The notes beneath the pieces are model-generated. The model ran no database searches. It was not told the origin of the DNA and worked only from the letters and a program-made list of their open reading frames with translations. 64,000 nucleotides of DNA, from the NCBI RefSeq assembly GCF_014200605.1, contig NZ_JACHCE010000001.1, positions 186,001 through 250,000 on the forward strand. Reading direction: 5' to 3'. This document shows, piece after piece, positions 1 through 7,184 of this stretch. Made by a program: the position numbers and the translations under genes. The DNA is from Pedobacter cryoconitis (GTDB taxonomy: Bacteria > Bacteroidota > Bacteroidia > Sphingobacteriales > Sphingobacteriaceae). How positions within the stretch are numbered: position 1 is the stretch's first letter; every line of letters begins with the position of its first letter.

Positions 1-1
1 T

Positions 2-124
2 GAAGAAGCTGATTCTTTATTGCAGGTAATTTACAGAGATGGGAAATTAATTAAAGAAACCACTTTATCTGAGATAAGACAATTAGTGAAAATGCAGGAA
101 GAGGTTTTAATAACAGAGTTATAA
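2..124 (+). CDS. C-terminal tail of an upstream gene (5' end outside the window)
   Basis: An open frame enters from the left edge and ends at the TAA at 122-124, giving 40 residues that end in EEVLITEL. It contains a YRDGKLIKE segment that resembles the C-terminus of nicotinate phosphoribosyltransferases, but 40 residues are too few to assign the family. A strong terminator follows directly, which supports a real gene end here. Confidence 0.5.
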   Translation, partial: EEADSLLQVIYRDGKLIKETTLSEIRQLVKMQEEVLITEL

Positions 125-140
125 ATCCTGTATCATAAAA

Positions 141-178
141 AAGAGCCGGTAACTGATTCAGTTACCGGCTCTTTTTTT
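141..178 (+). terminator. Bidirectional intrinsic terminator
   Basis: Arms agccggtaactg and cagttaccggct form a 12-bp perfect stem with a 3-nt loop, with A-rich sequence before it and a run of seven T after it. It lies between a plus-strand gene end and the convergent SRPBCC gene, so it can stop transcription from both sides. Confidence 0.85.
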
Positions 179-204
179 AGCATCCCATTTATTAAATGGG
201 ATTT

Positions 205-603
205 TTATTTTAAAATCTCGCTTAAACGTTCAGTCTGATGATCTGCAAGTTTCTTTAAAGGCCCCGCAGCCAGCATTTTCATCATCATATTCAAATCTGC
301 TGAAATGATATGTGTAGCTGTTGTTGTACCATCACCATTATCCGCAACTGTCCATTTCAATTCTAAATCGAAAGGAGCTTTCTCAGTAGGAATAGCAATG
401 AGTTCTTTGTTCTCTACACGGCTGGAAATCTTAATTGCCAGTTTAGCCATGTTTTGAATTGTAAAACTAGCATCGTCTGTGGTAGAAGACCAGTTATAAA
501 TGTTTTCAGGCATCAATTGCTGATGATTGTTCATGTCGGATAAAAAAGCATAAACTTTCTCTACCGGCTGGTTTACTGTGGTGGCACTTTCAATAACGGT
601 CAT
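205..603 (-). CDS. SRPBCC family (START-like) protein
   Basis: A 132-residue protein of the SRPBCC ligand-binding fold. The opening MTVIESATTVNQPVEKVYAF and the following LSDMNNHQQLMPEN match the first strand-helix unit typical of polyketide-cyclase or START-like proteins, and the C-terminal helix (LKKLADHQTERLSEIL) closes the cavity. The start is placed at the internal ATG (601-603) because the 26 residues upstream are unlike the family and would run into pyrE. The start lies one base beyond the pyrE stop, so the two genes probably form one transcript. The ligand is unknown. Confidence 0.85.
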   Translation of the reverse strand: MTVIESATTVNQPVEKVYAFLSDMNNHQQLMPENIYNWSSTTDDASFTIQNMAKLAIKISSRVENKELIAIPTEKAPFDLELKWTVADNGDGTTTATHIISADLNMMMKMLAAGPLKKLADHQTERLSEILK

Positions 604-604
604 T

Positions 605-1267
605 TTATACTGGATTTTGGTCAAAATTCTGTCCCCATTCAGATGGGTTTCTGCGCCATTGGTTAAGTATATCCACATCACTCTGTGCGATAAAACTATT
701 TTCAGCAGCGTACTGTATTAAGGTATTATAGTTTGATAAAGTTGCAAAGCGGCATTTGGCCTCTTTAAAGTTTTCTTCAGCAACGTCAAAACCATAAGTG
801 AAGATAGAAACTAAACCTGCAACAGACAAACCTGCATTCTTTAATGCATGTACAGCCTGTAAACTACTTTTACCAGTAGAAACTAAATCTTCTACAACTA
901 CTACGCGCTGACCTTCAATGATCTCGCCTTCAATTAAGCTACCCGTTCCATGCTCTTTAGCTTTCGCTCTTACATAAACAAATGGTAATCCTAATTCCTG
1001 AGCTACTAATACACCCTGAGGAATACCGGCAGTTGCAACTCCTGCGATTACATCAACAGAACCAAATTCTTCCTGGATAAGCTGTGTAAGTTTTTGCCTG
1101 ATGTATGTTCGTACTGACGGATGGGAGAGTGTTATCCTATTATCGCAATAAATTGGAGATTTCCAGCCTGATGCCCAGGTAAAGGGGTTATTCGGCTGTA
1201 ATTTTATTGCTTTAATTTGAAGTAAAAATTCAGCTACCTTTAATTCAATATCACTTTTATTATACAT
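605..1267 (-). CDS. pyrE: Orotate phosphoribosyltransferase
   Basis: Makes orotidine 5'-monophosphate from orotate and PRPP in cytosolic pyrimidine synthesis. The PRPP-binding loop VVVVEDLVSTGKSS lies at about residues 122-135. The flexible catalytic loop with KAKEHGTGS is at about 102-110, and the N-terminal FTWASGWKSPIYCDNR is diagnostic of PyrE. The length of 220 residues is normal for the family. It is followed directly by an SRPBCC gene with one base between them. Confidence 0.97.
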   Translation of the reverse strand: MYNKSDIELKVAEFLLQIKAIKLQPNNPFTWASGWKSPIYCDNRITLSHPSVRTYIRQKLTQLIQEEFGSVDVIAGVATAGIPQGVLVAQELGLPFVYVRAKAKEHGTGSLIEGEIIEGQRVVVVEDLVSTGKSSLQAVHALKNAGLSVAGLVSIFTYGFDVAEENFKEAKCRFATLSNYNTLIQYAAENSFIAQSDVDILNQWRRNPSEWGQNFDQNPV

Positions 1268-1470
1268 GCTCCAAAATTACTCAAAATAATGCCTTAATTA
1301 TACAAAGGATTTGTCCTTTTTTTGCCAATGATTGATACTCAATGCGATAATTAGAAAGAAGGACGTTTTAAATTAAATAATATCCGATTCCTCTTTGTAT
1401 CGTACAGAATTTTTATACTTTTATTTCCTCAAAACCACGTGAGATAAGCTTTCAATAAGCTGACTTACTA

Positions 1471-2127
1471 ATGATCATACCAATGAAAACGTACACCATT
1501 TACATTAACGATAATACGCTGCTGATTGCGAATAAATTACCAGCGCATACAGAGCAGATTGAAATTCTGGAAGAAAATGAATTTAACTTTGAAGCTTTCT
1601 ATGAGGGCCTGAATAAATTCTCTGCAAAGCAATATATATTGATCACTACAGATCCAAAACTGTTCTTTAAACAATTGAAAGCAGGTTTAACTGTGATTAA
1701 AGCAGCTGGTGGATTAGTGATGAACGCTAAAGAGGAATACCTTTTTATCTTTAGAAATAAGAAATGGGACCTGCCAAAAGGTAAAGTTGAAAAAGGCGAA
1801 GGGATTAAGGAAGCCGGAAAACGTGAAGTCGAAGAAGAATGCGGCGTGAAAATCAATACGAATGATGAGCGTTTATGCAAAACCTACCATGTCTATGAGA
1901 TGGGAACCAAATTGGTTCTTAAAAGAACCAACTGGTACAGTATGACTGTTAAAGGAAGCCCTAAACTTATTCCTCAGAAAGAAGAGGGGATTACTAAGGC
2001 AGAATGGCTTACCGCTGCTGACCTTAAACCCGTACTTAAAAATACTTATCCTTCTATTATCGATGTGCTCAAAGCGGGTAAACTGATTAAAGAGAAGGTA
2101 GTTAAAGAAAAAATAAAGCTTCCTTAG
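1471..2127 (+). CDS. Nudix hydrolase
   Basis: A 218-residue protein with a complete Nudix box GKVEKGEGIKEAGKREVEEE (pattern Gx5Ex7REUxEExGU, at roughly residues 104-126), the Mg-binding site for hydrolysing a nucleoside diphosphate linked to another moiety. The approximately 75 residues before the Nudix fold (strands such as TYTIYINDNTLLIAN) are an extra N-terminal region. The substrate cannot be told from sequence. An alternative ATG is at 1483 (MKTYTIYIND). A promoter-like TTTG with TACTTTTA after it lies near 1393-1423. The last 26 bases overlap the convergent coaD gene. Confidence 0.9.
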   Translation: MIIPMKTYTIYINDNTLLIANKLPAHTEQIEILEENEFNFEAFYEGLNKFSAKQYILITTDPKLFFKQLKAGLTVIKAAGGLVMNAKEEYLFIFRNKKWDLPKGKVEKGEGIKEAGKREVEEECGVKINTNDERLCKTYHVYEMGTKLVLKRTNWYSMTVKGSPKLIPQKEEGITKAEWLTAADLKPVLKNTYPSIIDVLKAGKLIKEKVVKEKIKLP

Positions 2128-2563
2128 GAAGAAAAGGAGTCACATCACCATGGTTACGGAGAATATCCCTGACTATGGTGGAGCTGATTGCCGAATACTC
2201 TGGTTTGCTCAGAATAAATATGGTTTCCATTTCTGGCATCATCGTCTGATTAATCTGTGCTATAGCCCTTTCATACTCAAAATCACCAACCGAACGGATT
2301 CCACGGATCATGTAGCTCGCATTTATTTTTCTGCAAAAATCGACGGTCAGACCTTCATAAGACTGTACTTCGATATTATTATAATCTGCAAATACGCTTT
2401 TTACAATTTCTTCACGGACCTGACCTGATAAAAAGCTCTGCTTGGAGCTGTTCAGTCCTATACCGACAACTACTTTATCAAATAGAGGAAGGGCACGTTT
2501 CAGAATATCAGCATGTGCAATGGTTAGCGGATCAAATGAACCTGGAAACAAGGCTATTTTCAT
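2102..2563 (-). CDS. coaD: Pantetheine-phosphate adenylyltransferase
   Basis: Catalyses the fourth step of coenzyme A synthesis, adenylating 4'-phosphopantetheine to dephospho-CoA. The nucleotidyltransferase motif FPGSFDPLTIAH is at residues 6-17 (with H in place of the common G in TxGH). The IRGIRSVGDFEYE stretch and the C-terminal AISSTIVRDILRNHGDV are both CoaD hallmarks. The length (153 residues) is close to the family norm. It ends inside the 3' end of the convergent Nudix gene and lies 3 bases downstream of rsmD in the same orientation. Confidence 0.95.
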   Translation of the reverse strand: MKIALFPGSFDPLTIAHADILKRALPLFDKVVVGIGLNSSKQSFLSGQVREEIVKSVFADYNNIEVQSYEGLTVDFCRKINASYMIRGIRSVGDFEYERAIAQINQTMMPEMETIFILSKPEYSAISSTIVRDILRNHGDVTPFLPKEALFFL

Positions 2564-2566
2564 AAT

Positions 2567-3106
2567 CTATGGGGTATAGTCAAAAAAGCTGAAAGAAGAA
2601 TTGCCATAACGGCGGGTTTCTTTAAATCCAGGCTGGTCTTTTAATTTTAACAAAGAGGGGTGTTCTACAACTAATAATCCATTCTCAGTCAACAGTTTGT
2701 TTTTCGCTACCAATTGAGGGATAAGTGGAATAGTAGTCAAATCATAAGGGGGATCTGCAAAAATGATCTGGTAACTTTTAGTATGTGATTCCAAAAATTT
2801 AAATACATCTGCTTTTTGCGGATTGATCTGATTCAGCTCATATTTTTCAATAACTGATTTAAGCCAGAATATACAGCCCGAATGTTTGTCTACCGCAGTA
2901 ACTTCCTGTATACCGCGGGAAGCAAATTCAATACTGATGTTTCCGGTACCGCTGAATAAATCAAGGACCCTGCAACTGTCAAAATCGTAAGTATTATATA
3001 ATATATTGAAAAGGGCTTCTTTAGCCATGTCTGTAGTAGGTCTTACAGGAAGACTGGCAGGCGCATTCATGCGGATACCTTTTAATTTACCGCCGATTAT
3101 ACGCAT
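2567..3106 (-). CDS. rsmD: 16S rRNA (guanine(966)-N(2))-methyltransferase
   Basis: SAM-dependent methyltransferase that modifies G966 of 16S rRNA. Visible signatures are the N-terminal MRIIGGKLKG, PTTDMAKEALFNIL at about 23-36, the SAM loop DLFSGTGNISIEFASRG, and the catalytic FADPPYD (the N6/N2-methylase DPPY motif). The length (179 residues) is standard. It overlaps the upstream DUF3822 gene by 10 bases and sits 3 bases before coaD, so DUF3822-rsmD-coaD is probably one operon. Confidence 0.95.
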   Translation of the reverse strand: MRIIGGKLKGIRMNAPASLPVRPTTDMAKEALFNILYNTYDFDSCRVLDLFSGTGNISIEFASRGIQEVTAVDKHSGCIFWLKSVIEKYELNQINPQKADVFKFLESHTKSYQIIFADPPYDLTTIPLIPQLVAKNKLLTENGLLVVEHPSLLKLKDQPGFKETRRYGNSSFSFFDYTP

Positions 3107-3930
3107 AAGTCCAGAGCTAATAAGCTGCTGTAATAATGAGCAGGCATATCATCTAAGATAGCGTGATCAACATCATTAGCAGGAGGAAGGTTAAAATTGA
3201 TATGATTAAAATATTTGTGCAGGCAGGTATGAAACTCATCATTCTGATGAATAATCCCGCTGATTAAGACAGGTATAGTTGCCAGGTCTAACTTTAATTG
3301 CTGGATCAATAGAACCAGGTAATAGTTAAATTCTTCAGAATTCTCCATTTGATAGGTATTCTGAAAACGCATTTTTCCTTCTTCAAGTAATAAAGCATTG
3401 AAAGAGCCGGCAGTAAAATCGAGTAATAAAGAGGTTTCTTTTACACTGGTTGCCAATGCTAAAACCGGTGCGTTTTGCTCATAGCGTGCAGCACTGGCCA
3501 AAAAAGTATTTAATGCCTGTGCTGAGAATTTCTCCAGGTTAAATACCGAGGTAAATCCGAAACGGGAAAATCCACGGGTATATAGGGTATCTGACTGATC
3601 TTCGCTGAAGAAGTTGGCGTAAGCATTTAAATCCTGTTTACAGAAAAAATCATTAGGTACAGCAATAGTGTTTGGCGTATAAACAGAAACCTTAATTTCT
3701 TTGAATGGAAGATTAAGATAGCTGTCGTTTTTTAAAATAGCTGCCAGCTCAGTACTCATGTCTTCACATTCCTGCTGGTCAAAAACAGCCTTTAGCTGCC
3801 TGGTGTTTTTATCAATTATGGCATAAGAAAAACTATCGCCAGTAATTTTCAACAACAAATTACAGTCTGAGGCAGTATTAGGATCAAATTCCGGATCCAC
3901 TAATAAAATGCTGTTTTTACTATTGTTCAT
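3097..3930 (-). CDS. DUF3822 family protein
   Basis: A 277-residue protein that fits the Bacteroidota DUF3822 family: N-terminal SFSYAIIDKNTRQLKAV, a central LLDFTAGSFNALLLEEGKMRF and a LPVLISGII strand, an actin/hexokinase-like arrangement of strands. The biochemical role is unknown. It overlaps rsmD by 10 bases, an association I recall as common in this phylum. It has no signal peptide or membrane segment and is probably cytosolic. Confidence 0.85.
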   Translation of the reverse strand: MNNSKNSILLVDPEFDPNTASDCNLLLKITGDSFSYAIIDKNTRQLKAVFDQQECEDMSTELAAILKNDSYLNLPFKEIKVSVYTPNTIAVPNDFFCKQDLNAYANFFSEDQSDTLYTRGFSRFGFTSVFNLEKFSAQALNTFLASAARYEQNAPVLALATSVKETSLLLDFTAGSFNALLLEEGKMRFQNTYQMENSEEFNYYLVLLIQQLKLDLATIPVLISGIIHQNDEFHTCLHKYFNHINFNLPPANDVDHAILDDMPAHYYSSLLALDLCV

Positions 3931-3982
3931 CTTAGCAAAATTAATTCTTTTTTCTATAACAACACCATTGCATATTTGTAAA

Positions 3983-5440
3983 ATGGATAAAGCCTCAATA
4001 ATTGCCCAGTCTTATCAGTTTCAACCCACTGCTGAACAGTTTGTTTTTTGTCAGCAAATGGCTGATTTTTTATCTGGAGAGCTGGATAACAGGTGTTTCA
4101 TCCTCAGGGGATATGCAGGGACCGGTAAAACTACATCAGTGGCAGCACTGGTCAAAGTTTTGCCTAAATTTAAGCTCAGATCGGTTTTACTTGCTCCAAC
4201 AGGACGGGCGGCGAAGGTGATGACGAGTTATTCAGGCAGAACAGCCTTAACTATTCACAAAAAAATCTATAGAAAAAAATCTGCTGTATCTATGGATATG
4301 TCTTTTCAGCTTGCCCCAAACCTTGCTGAACATACCTTATTTATCATTGATGAGGCTTCGATGATTGCCGATGAATGGAATACCCGGAATGGGTCTTCTT
4401 TTTTGAAGGATGTCATGGAGTTTATTTATAACGGTAAAAACTGTGCAGTACTTTTTGTAGGGGATACTGCGCAGCTGCCTCCGGTAGGTAGTCTGGACTC
4501 ACCGGCTTTAAATAAAGAATATGTAGCGCAGAATTTTGGCTTAAGGGTAACAGAAACTGAATTGAAGGAAGTTGTCCGTCAGGGGCGCGAATCGGGTATA
4601 TTGGCTAATGCTTCTATGCTGCGGAACCTGATTAATACCCATATAGAAAATATAGCGGAAGGAAATGGTGACGAAAAAGTCAACTTACCTCAATTTTTTA
4701 CCAAAGGCTATAAAGACATTTTCAGGATGACAGGTTTGAAGCTGGTTGAAGGGCTGGAGTATGCGTACCGGAAATTTGATATTGAAAATTCTCTGGTAGT
4801 CTGCCGTTCTAATAAATCGGCTAATGTTTACAATCAGCAGATCCGTGCCCGGCTATTATACCGGGAAGAGGAGCTGACCGGCGGAGATCAGATTATGGTA
4901 GTGAGAAATAATTATTTCTGGCTGCCTGATAATGAATCCACCTCTTTTATTGCGAATGGCGATATGGCAAGAATTGTAAGGGTAAGAAATGAGGAGGAGC
5001 GTTATGGGTTCAGGTTTTCTGAAGTACAGCTTGAATTCTTTGATTATCCAGAGGCGGGTCAGGTTACCTGTAAGGTGATGCTGGATACTTTACAGGGAGA
5101 AACCCCTAATTTAGCTTATGAAGATAGCAAAAAGCTCTTTGAAGGGGTCGCAGAAGATTATGAGCATATTACCAATAAAAGGGAGCGTATGCTGGCCATT
5201 AAAGAAGATCCTTATTATAATGCACTGCAAATTAAGTTTGCCTACGCTGTAACTTGTCATAAAGCACAGGGCGGACAATGGGACGCAGTATTTGTGGATC
5301 AGGGATACCTGACCGATGAAATGATAGATCTTGAATTTCTGCGCTGGTTGTATACTGCCATTACCAGGTCTAAACAGGAATTATTCCTGGTTAACTTTGC
5401 GCAGAATTTATTTAGAGATCCATCCGAAGAGCAGTATTGA
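3983..5440 (+). CDS. RecD-like superfamily 1 ATP-dependent DNA helicase
   Basis: A 485-residue AAA/SF1 helicase. Walker A is GYAGTGKTTS (about residues 43-52), followed by LLAPTGRAAKVM (motif Ia), the Walker B IIDEASMI, the Q-containing GDTAQLPPVGS (motif III) and the C-terminal UvrD-like motif VTCHKAQGGQWDAVFVD with YTAITRSK. The ATG at 3983 is preferred to an upstream in-frame ATG at 3908, whose extra 25 residues are hydrophobic, unlike the family, and overlap the divergent DUF3822 gene. A CATATTTG element lies only 5 bases before this ATG, so the leader may be very short. Likely a DNA repair or recombination role. Confidence 0.92.
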   Translation: MDKASIIAQSYQFQPTAEQFVFCQQMADFLSGELDNRCFILRGYAGTGKTTSVAALVKVLPKFKLRSVLLAPTGRAAKVMTSYSGRTALTIHKKIYRKKSAVSMDMSFQLAPNLAEHTLFIIDEASMIADEWNTRNGSSFLKDVMEFIYNGKNCAVLFVGDTAQLPPVGSLDSPALNKEYVAQNFGLRVTETELKEVVRQGRESGILANASMLRNLINTHIENIAEGNGDEKVNLPQFFTKGYKDIFRMTGLKLVEGLEYAYRKFDIENSLVVCRSNKSANVYNQQIRARLLYREEELTGGDQIMVVRNNYFWLPDNESTSFIANGDMARIVRVRNEEERYGFRFSEVQLEFFDYPEAGQVTCKVMLDTLQGETPNLAYEDSKKLFEGVAEDYEHITNKRERMLAIKEDPYYNALQIKFAYAVTCHKAQGGQWDAVFVDQGYLTDEMIDLEFLRWLYTAITRSKQELFLVNFAQNLFRDPSEEQY

Positions 5441-5455
5441 TTTTAAAGAAACAGA

Positions 5456-5632
5456 TTAATGTTTCGCTTCACCATCAGCTGTATGAGCAGGTTTTCTAAG
5501 AAAAGAAAAATAAATTGCCGTAGTAGCTATAATGATGCATAAAGCAAGAACAATGAACGTAACTTCTTTATTTCCTAAAGTCTCGTGATTTACCAGAGCT
5601 TCGTGATTTTCTAAAACTGTGCAAATAGTCAT
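5456..5632 (-). CDS. Small single-pass membrane protein (58 residues)
   Basis: A short open frame running convergent to the helicase gene. It encodes MTICTVLENHEALVNHET, then a clear hydrophobic helix at about residues 24-44 (VTFIVLALCIIIATTAIYF), then a basic/polar tail FLRKPAHTADGEAKH. The hydrophobic pattern with positive residues following is what a real single-pass protein shows. I do not recognise a family. It is isolated from neighbours by 15 bases from the helicase stop. Confidence 0.6.
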   Translation of the reverse strand: MTICTVLENHEALVNHETLGNKEVTFIVLALCIIIATTAIYFSFLRKPAHTADGEAKH

Positions 5633-5752
5633 GTTGTTTTTTTTTGGTGAAGGTAATAAATATAAATTATTACCTCATTATAAATAATACAATATGGGTA
5701 TTACTAAGAACAAAGTGGGTAATGTAATCAACGGTATGTATCTGATTACGAT

Positions 5753-5977
5753 CTAGTTCACTATTCCCAGTTTTTCTTCTATTGCCTTTCCTATAGGGGC
5801 GACAGGCAGGGTCACAGACTTATTTGTTTGTATCAGCACCTTCCATTCTCCTGTATATCTGGCCCTTGTTATCTCAAATGAGCCCTTTAGGTGTAAGATT
5901 TTGTAAATGTTAATGGTAGAAATGGGATGAAGTATACTATATACGTCGTCTTCGATATTGATTTCTAAACTTCTCAT
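5753..5977 (-). CDS. Small hypothetical protein (74 residues)
   Basis: A 74-residue soluble protein beginning MRSLEINIEDDVYSILHP. No signal peptide, membrane helix or recognised motif is visible. The ATG start, an unbroken frame and the good spacing between flanking genes make it a plausible gene. Small proteins of this type are common in Sphingobacteriaceae, but I cannot name a function. Confidence 0.55.
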   Translation of the reverse strand: MRSLEINIEDDVYSILHPISTINIYKILHLKGSFEITRARYTGEWKVLIQTNKSVTLPVAPIGKAIEEKLGIVN

Positions 5978-6114
5978 TGGTTTTTGTTAAAATATTGATT
6001 CCCATTGCTATATACAGGAACCCTGCCATGATCAGTTTTATTAACCTGACTGCTACAGTAAATTAGTCTTAATTTGTGCATTTTTGTTACTGGCATTTTA
6101 TTGCTATAGTGTTT

Positions 6115-6122
6115 TAGCTTTG
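6115..6122 (+). promoter_or_regulatory. Candidate minus-7 promoter element of the phosphodiesterase gene
   Basis: TAGCTTTG matches the Bacteroidota minus-7 consensus TAnnTTTG. It would start a transcript with a leader of roughly 75 bases before the ATG at 6202. No convincing TTTG minus-33 element is visible at the usual spacing, so this is only moderately supported. Confidence 0.4.
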
Positions 6123-6201
6123 TTGATTTAATTGTGAAATCCGCAAAACATGTATAAAACTAAAAAGATAAATTGGAATTTTGTTAAATGTTACCATTGT
6201 T

Positions 6202-7161
6202 ATGAATAAGAAATTATACTTCCTCCTTTTAATTTTGTTCAGTCTTGTTTTTAAGCATGGTTATGCCCAAAATCAGACTTCGTTTAAAGTAATCCCACTG
6301 GGCACAAAAGGTGGATTGGATGAAAGTAATTTGTCGGCTTATCTGGTGGCACCTGCCGGCAGTGAAAATTTTATCTGTGCTGATGCCGGAACGATAAGAC
6401 ATGGAATAGATATCGCGATTAATAACCAATTATTTAGGGGGCCAGCCGATGATGTTTTAAAAAACAAGATTAAAGGCTACCTGATTTCACATGCCCATCT
6501 TGATCATGTTGCCGGGCTGATTATGAATTCGCCGGACGATTCAAAAAAGAATATTTATGCAATTCCTTCTGTGACGGAGGTTTTAAGGGACAAATATTTT
6601 ACCTGGAAAGCGTGGGCTAATTTTGCCAATGAAGGTGAGCTGCCACGTTTAGGCAAATACACCTATGTTCGTTTAAAAGAAAATAAAAAAACAGACCTGG
6701 CAGGTACTGAAATGCAGGTTACCCCATTTTTATTAAGTCACGGACCGGGTTATGAAAGTACAGCCTTTTTAATTAGTCACGATAATACGTCCCTTTTATA
6801 CCTGGGAGATACCGGAGCAGATGAGATTGAGAAGAATACCCGGCTCAGAAAACTATGGGAACAGGTAGCGCCGCTGATTATTAAAAATCAGCTGAAAGCT
6901 ATATTCATTGAAACCTCTTTTTCAAATAAACAGCCTGAGAATCAGTTGTTCGGACATTTAACCCCACGTTTGCTGATGGTTGAACTCAATAAACTCCGTC
7001 AGCTGACTGGTCAGGAAGCTTTACAAAAAGTATCCATCGTTATTACACATATGAAAGCCTGGGATAAGGATGAACAATATCTGGTCAATGAATTGAAACA
7101 GGTTAACTCAATGGATTTGAAACTTGTTTTTCCTGAACAGGGTCAATTACTGGAGTTTTGA
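6202..7161 (+). CDS. Class II 3',5'-cyclic-nucleotide phosphodiesterase, exported
   Basis: A 319-residue member of the class II (yeast PDE1/CpdP) phosphodiesterases, a metallo-beta-lactamase fold that hydrolyses cyclic nucleotides. The metal motif SHAHLDHVAGL (HxHxDH) is at about residues 96-106; SHGPGYES, YLGDTGADE and ETSF and ITHMKAWD supply later ligand positions. A signal peptide (MNKKLYFLLLILFSLVFKHGYAQ) predicts export to the periplasm. The ATG at 6202 is chosen over a TTG 21 bases upstream, because the signal peptide starts cleanly at MNKK. It is convergent with the receptor gene that follows. Confidence 0.9.
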   Translation: MNKKLYFLLLILFSLVFKHGYAQNQTSFKVIPLGTKGGLDESNLSAYLVAPAGSENFICADAGTIRHGIDIAINNQLFRGPADDVLKNKIKGYLISHAHLDHVAGLIMNSPDDSKKNIYAIPSVTEVLRDKYFTWKAWANFANEGELPRLGKYTYVRLKENKKTDLAGTEMQVTPFLLSHGPGYESTAFLISHDNTSLLYLGDTGADEIEKNTRLRKLWEQVAPLIIKNQLKAIFIETSFSNKQPENQLFGHLTPRLLMVELNKLRQLTGQEALQKVSIVITHMKAWDKDEQYLVNELKQVNSMDLKLVFPEQGQLLEF

Positions 7162-7184
7162 TCCGGTAACTGACCCTGTTGTTT

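Noticed and set aside
3908..3982. Longer start of the helicase gene with an N-terminal hydrophobic segment
   Set aside because: It overlaps the divergent DUF3822 gene start and is unlike family members, which begin near MDKASII.
5633..6201. Riboswitch or small RNA in the spacers around 5633-5752 and 5978-6201
   Set aside because: No conserved structured-RNA signature or strong terminator could be seen; only a minus-7 element is supported.
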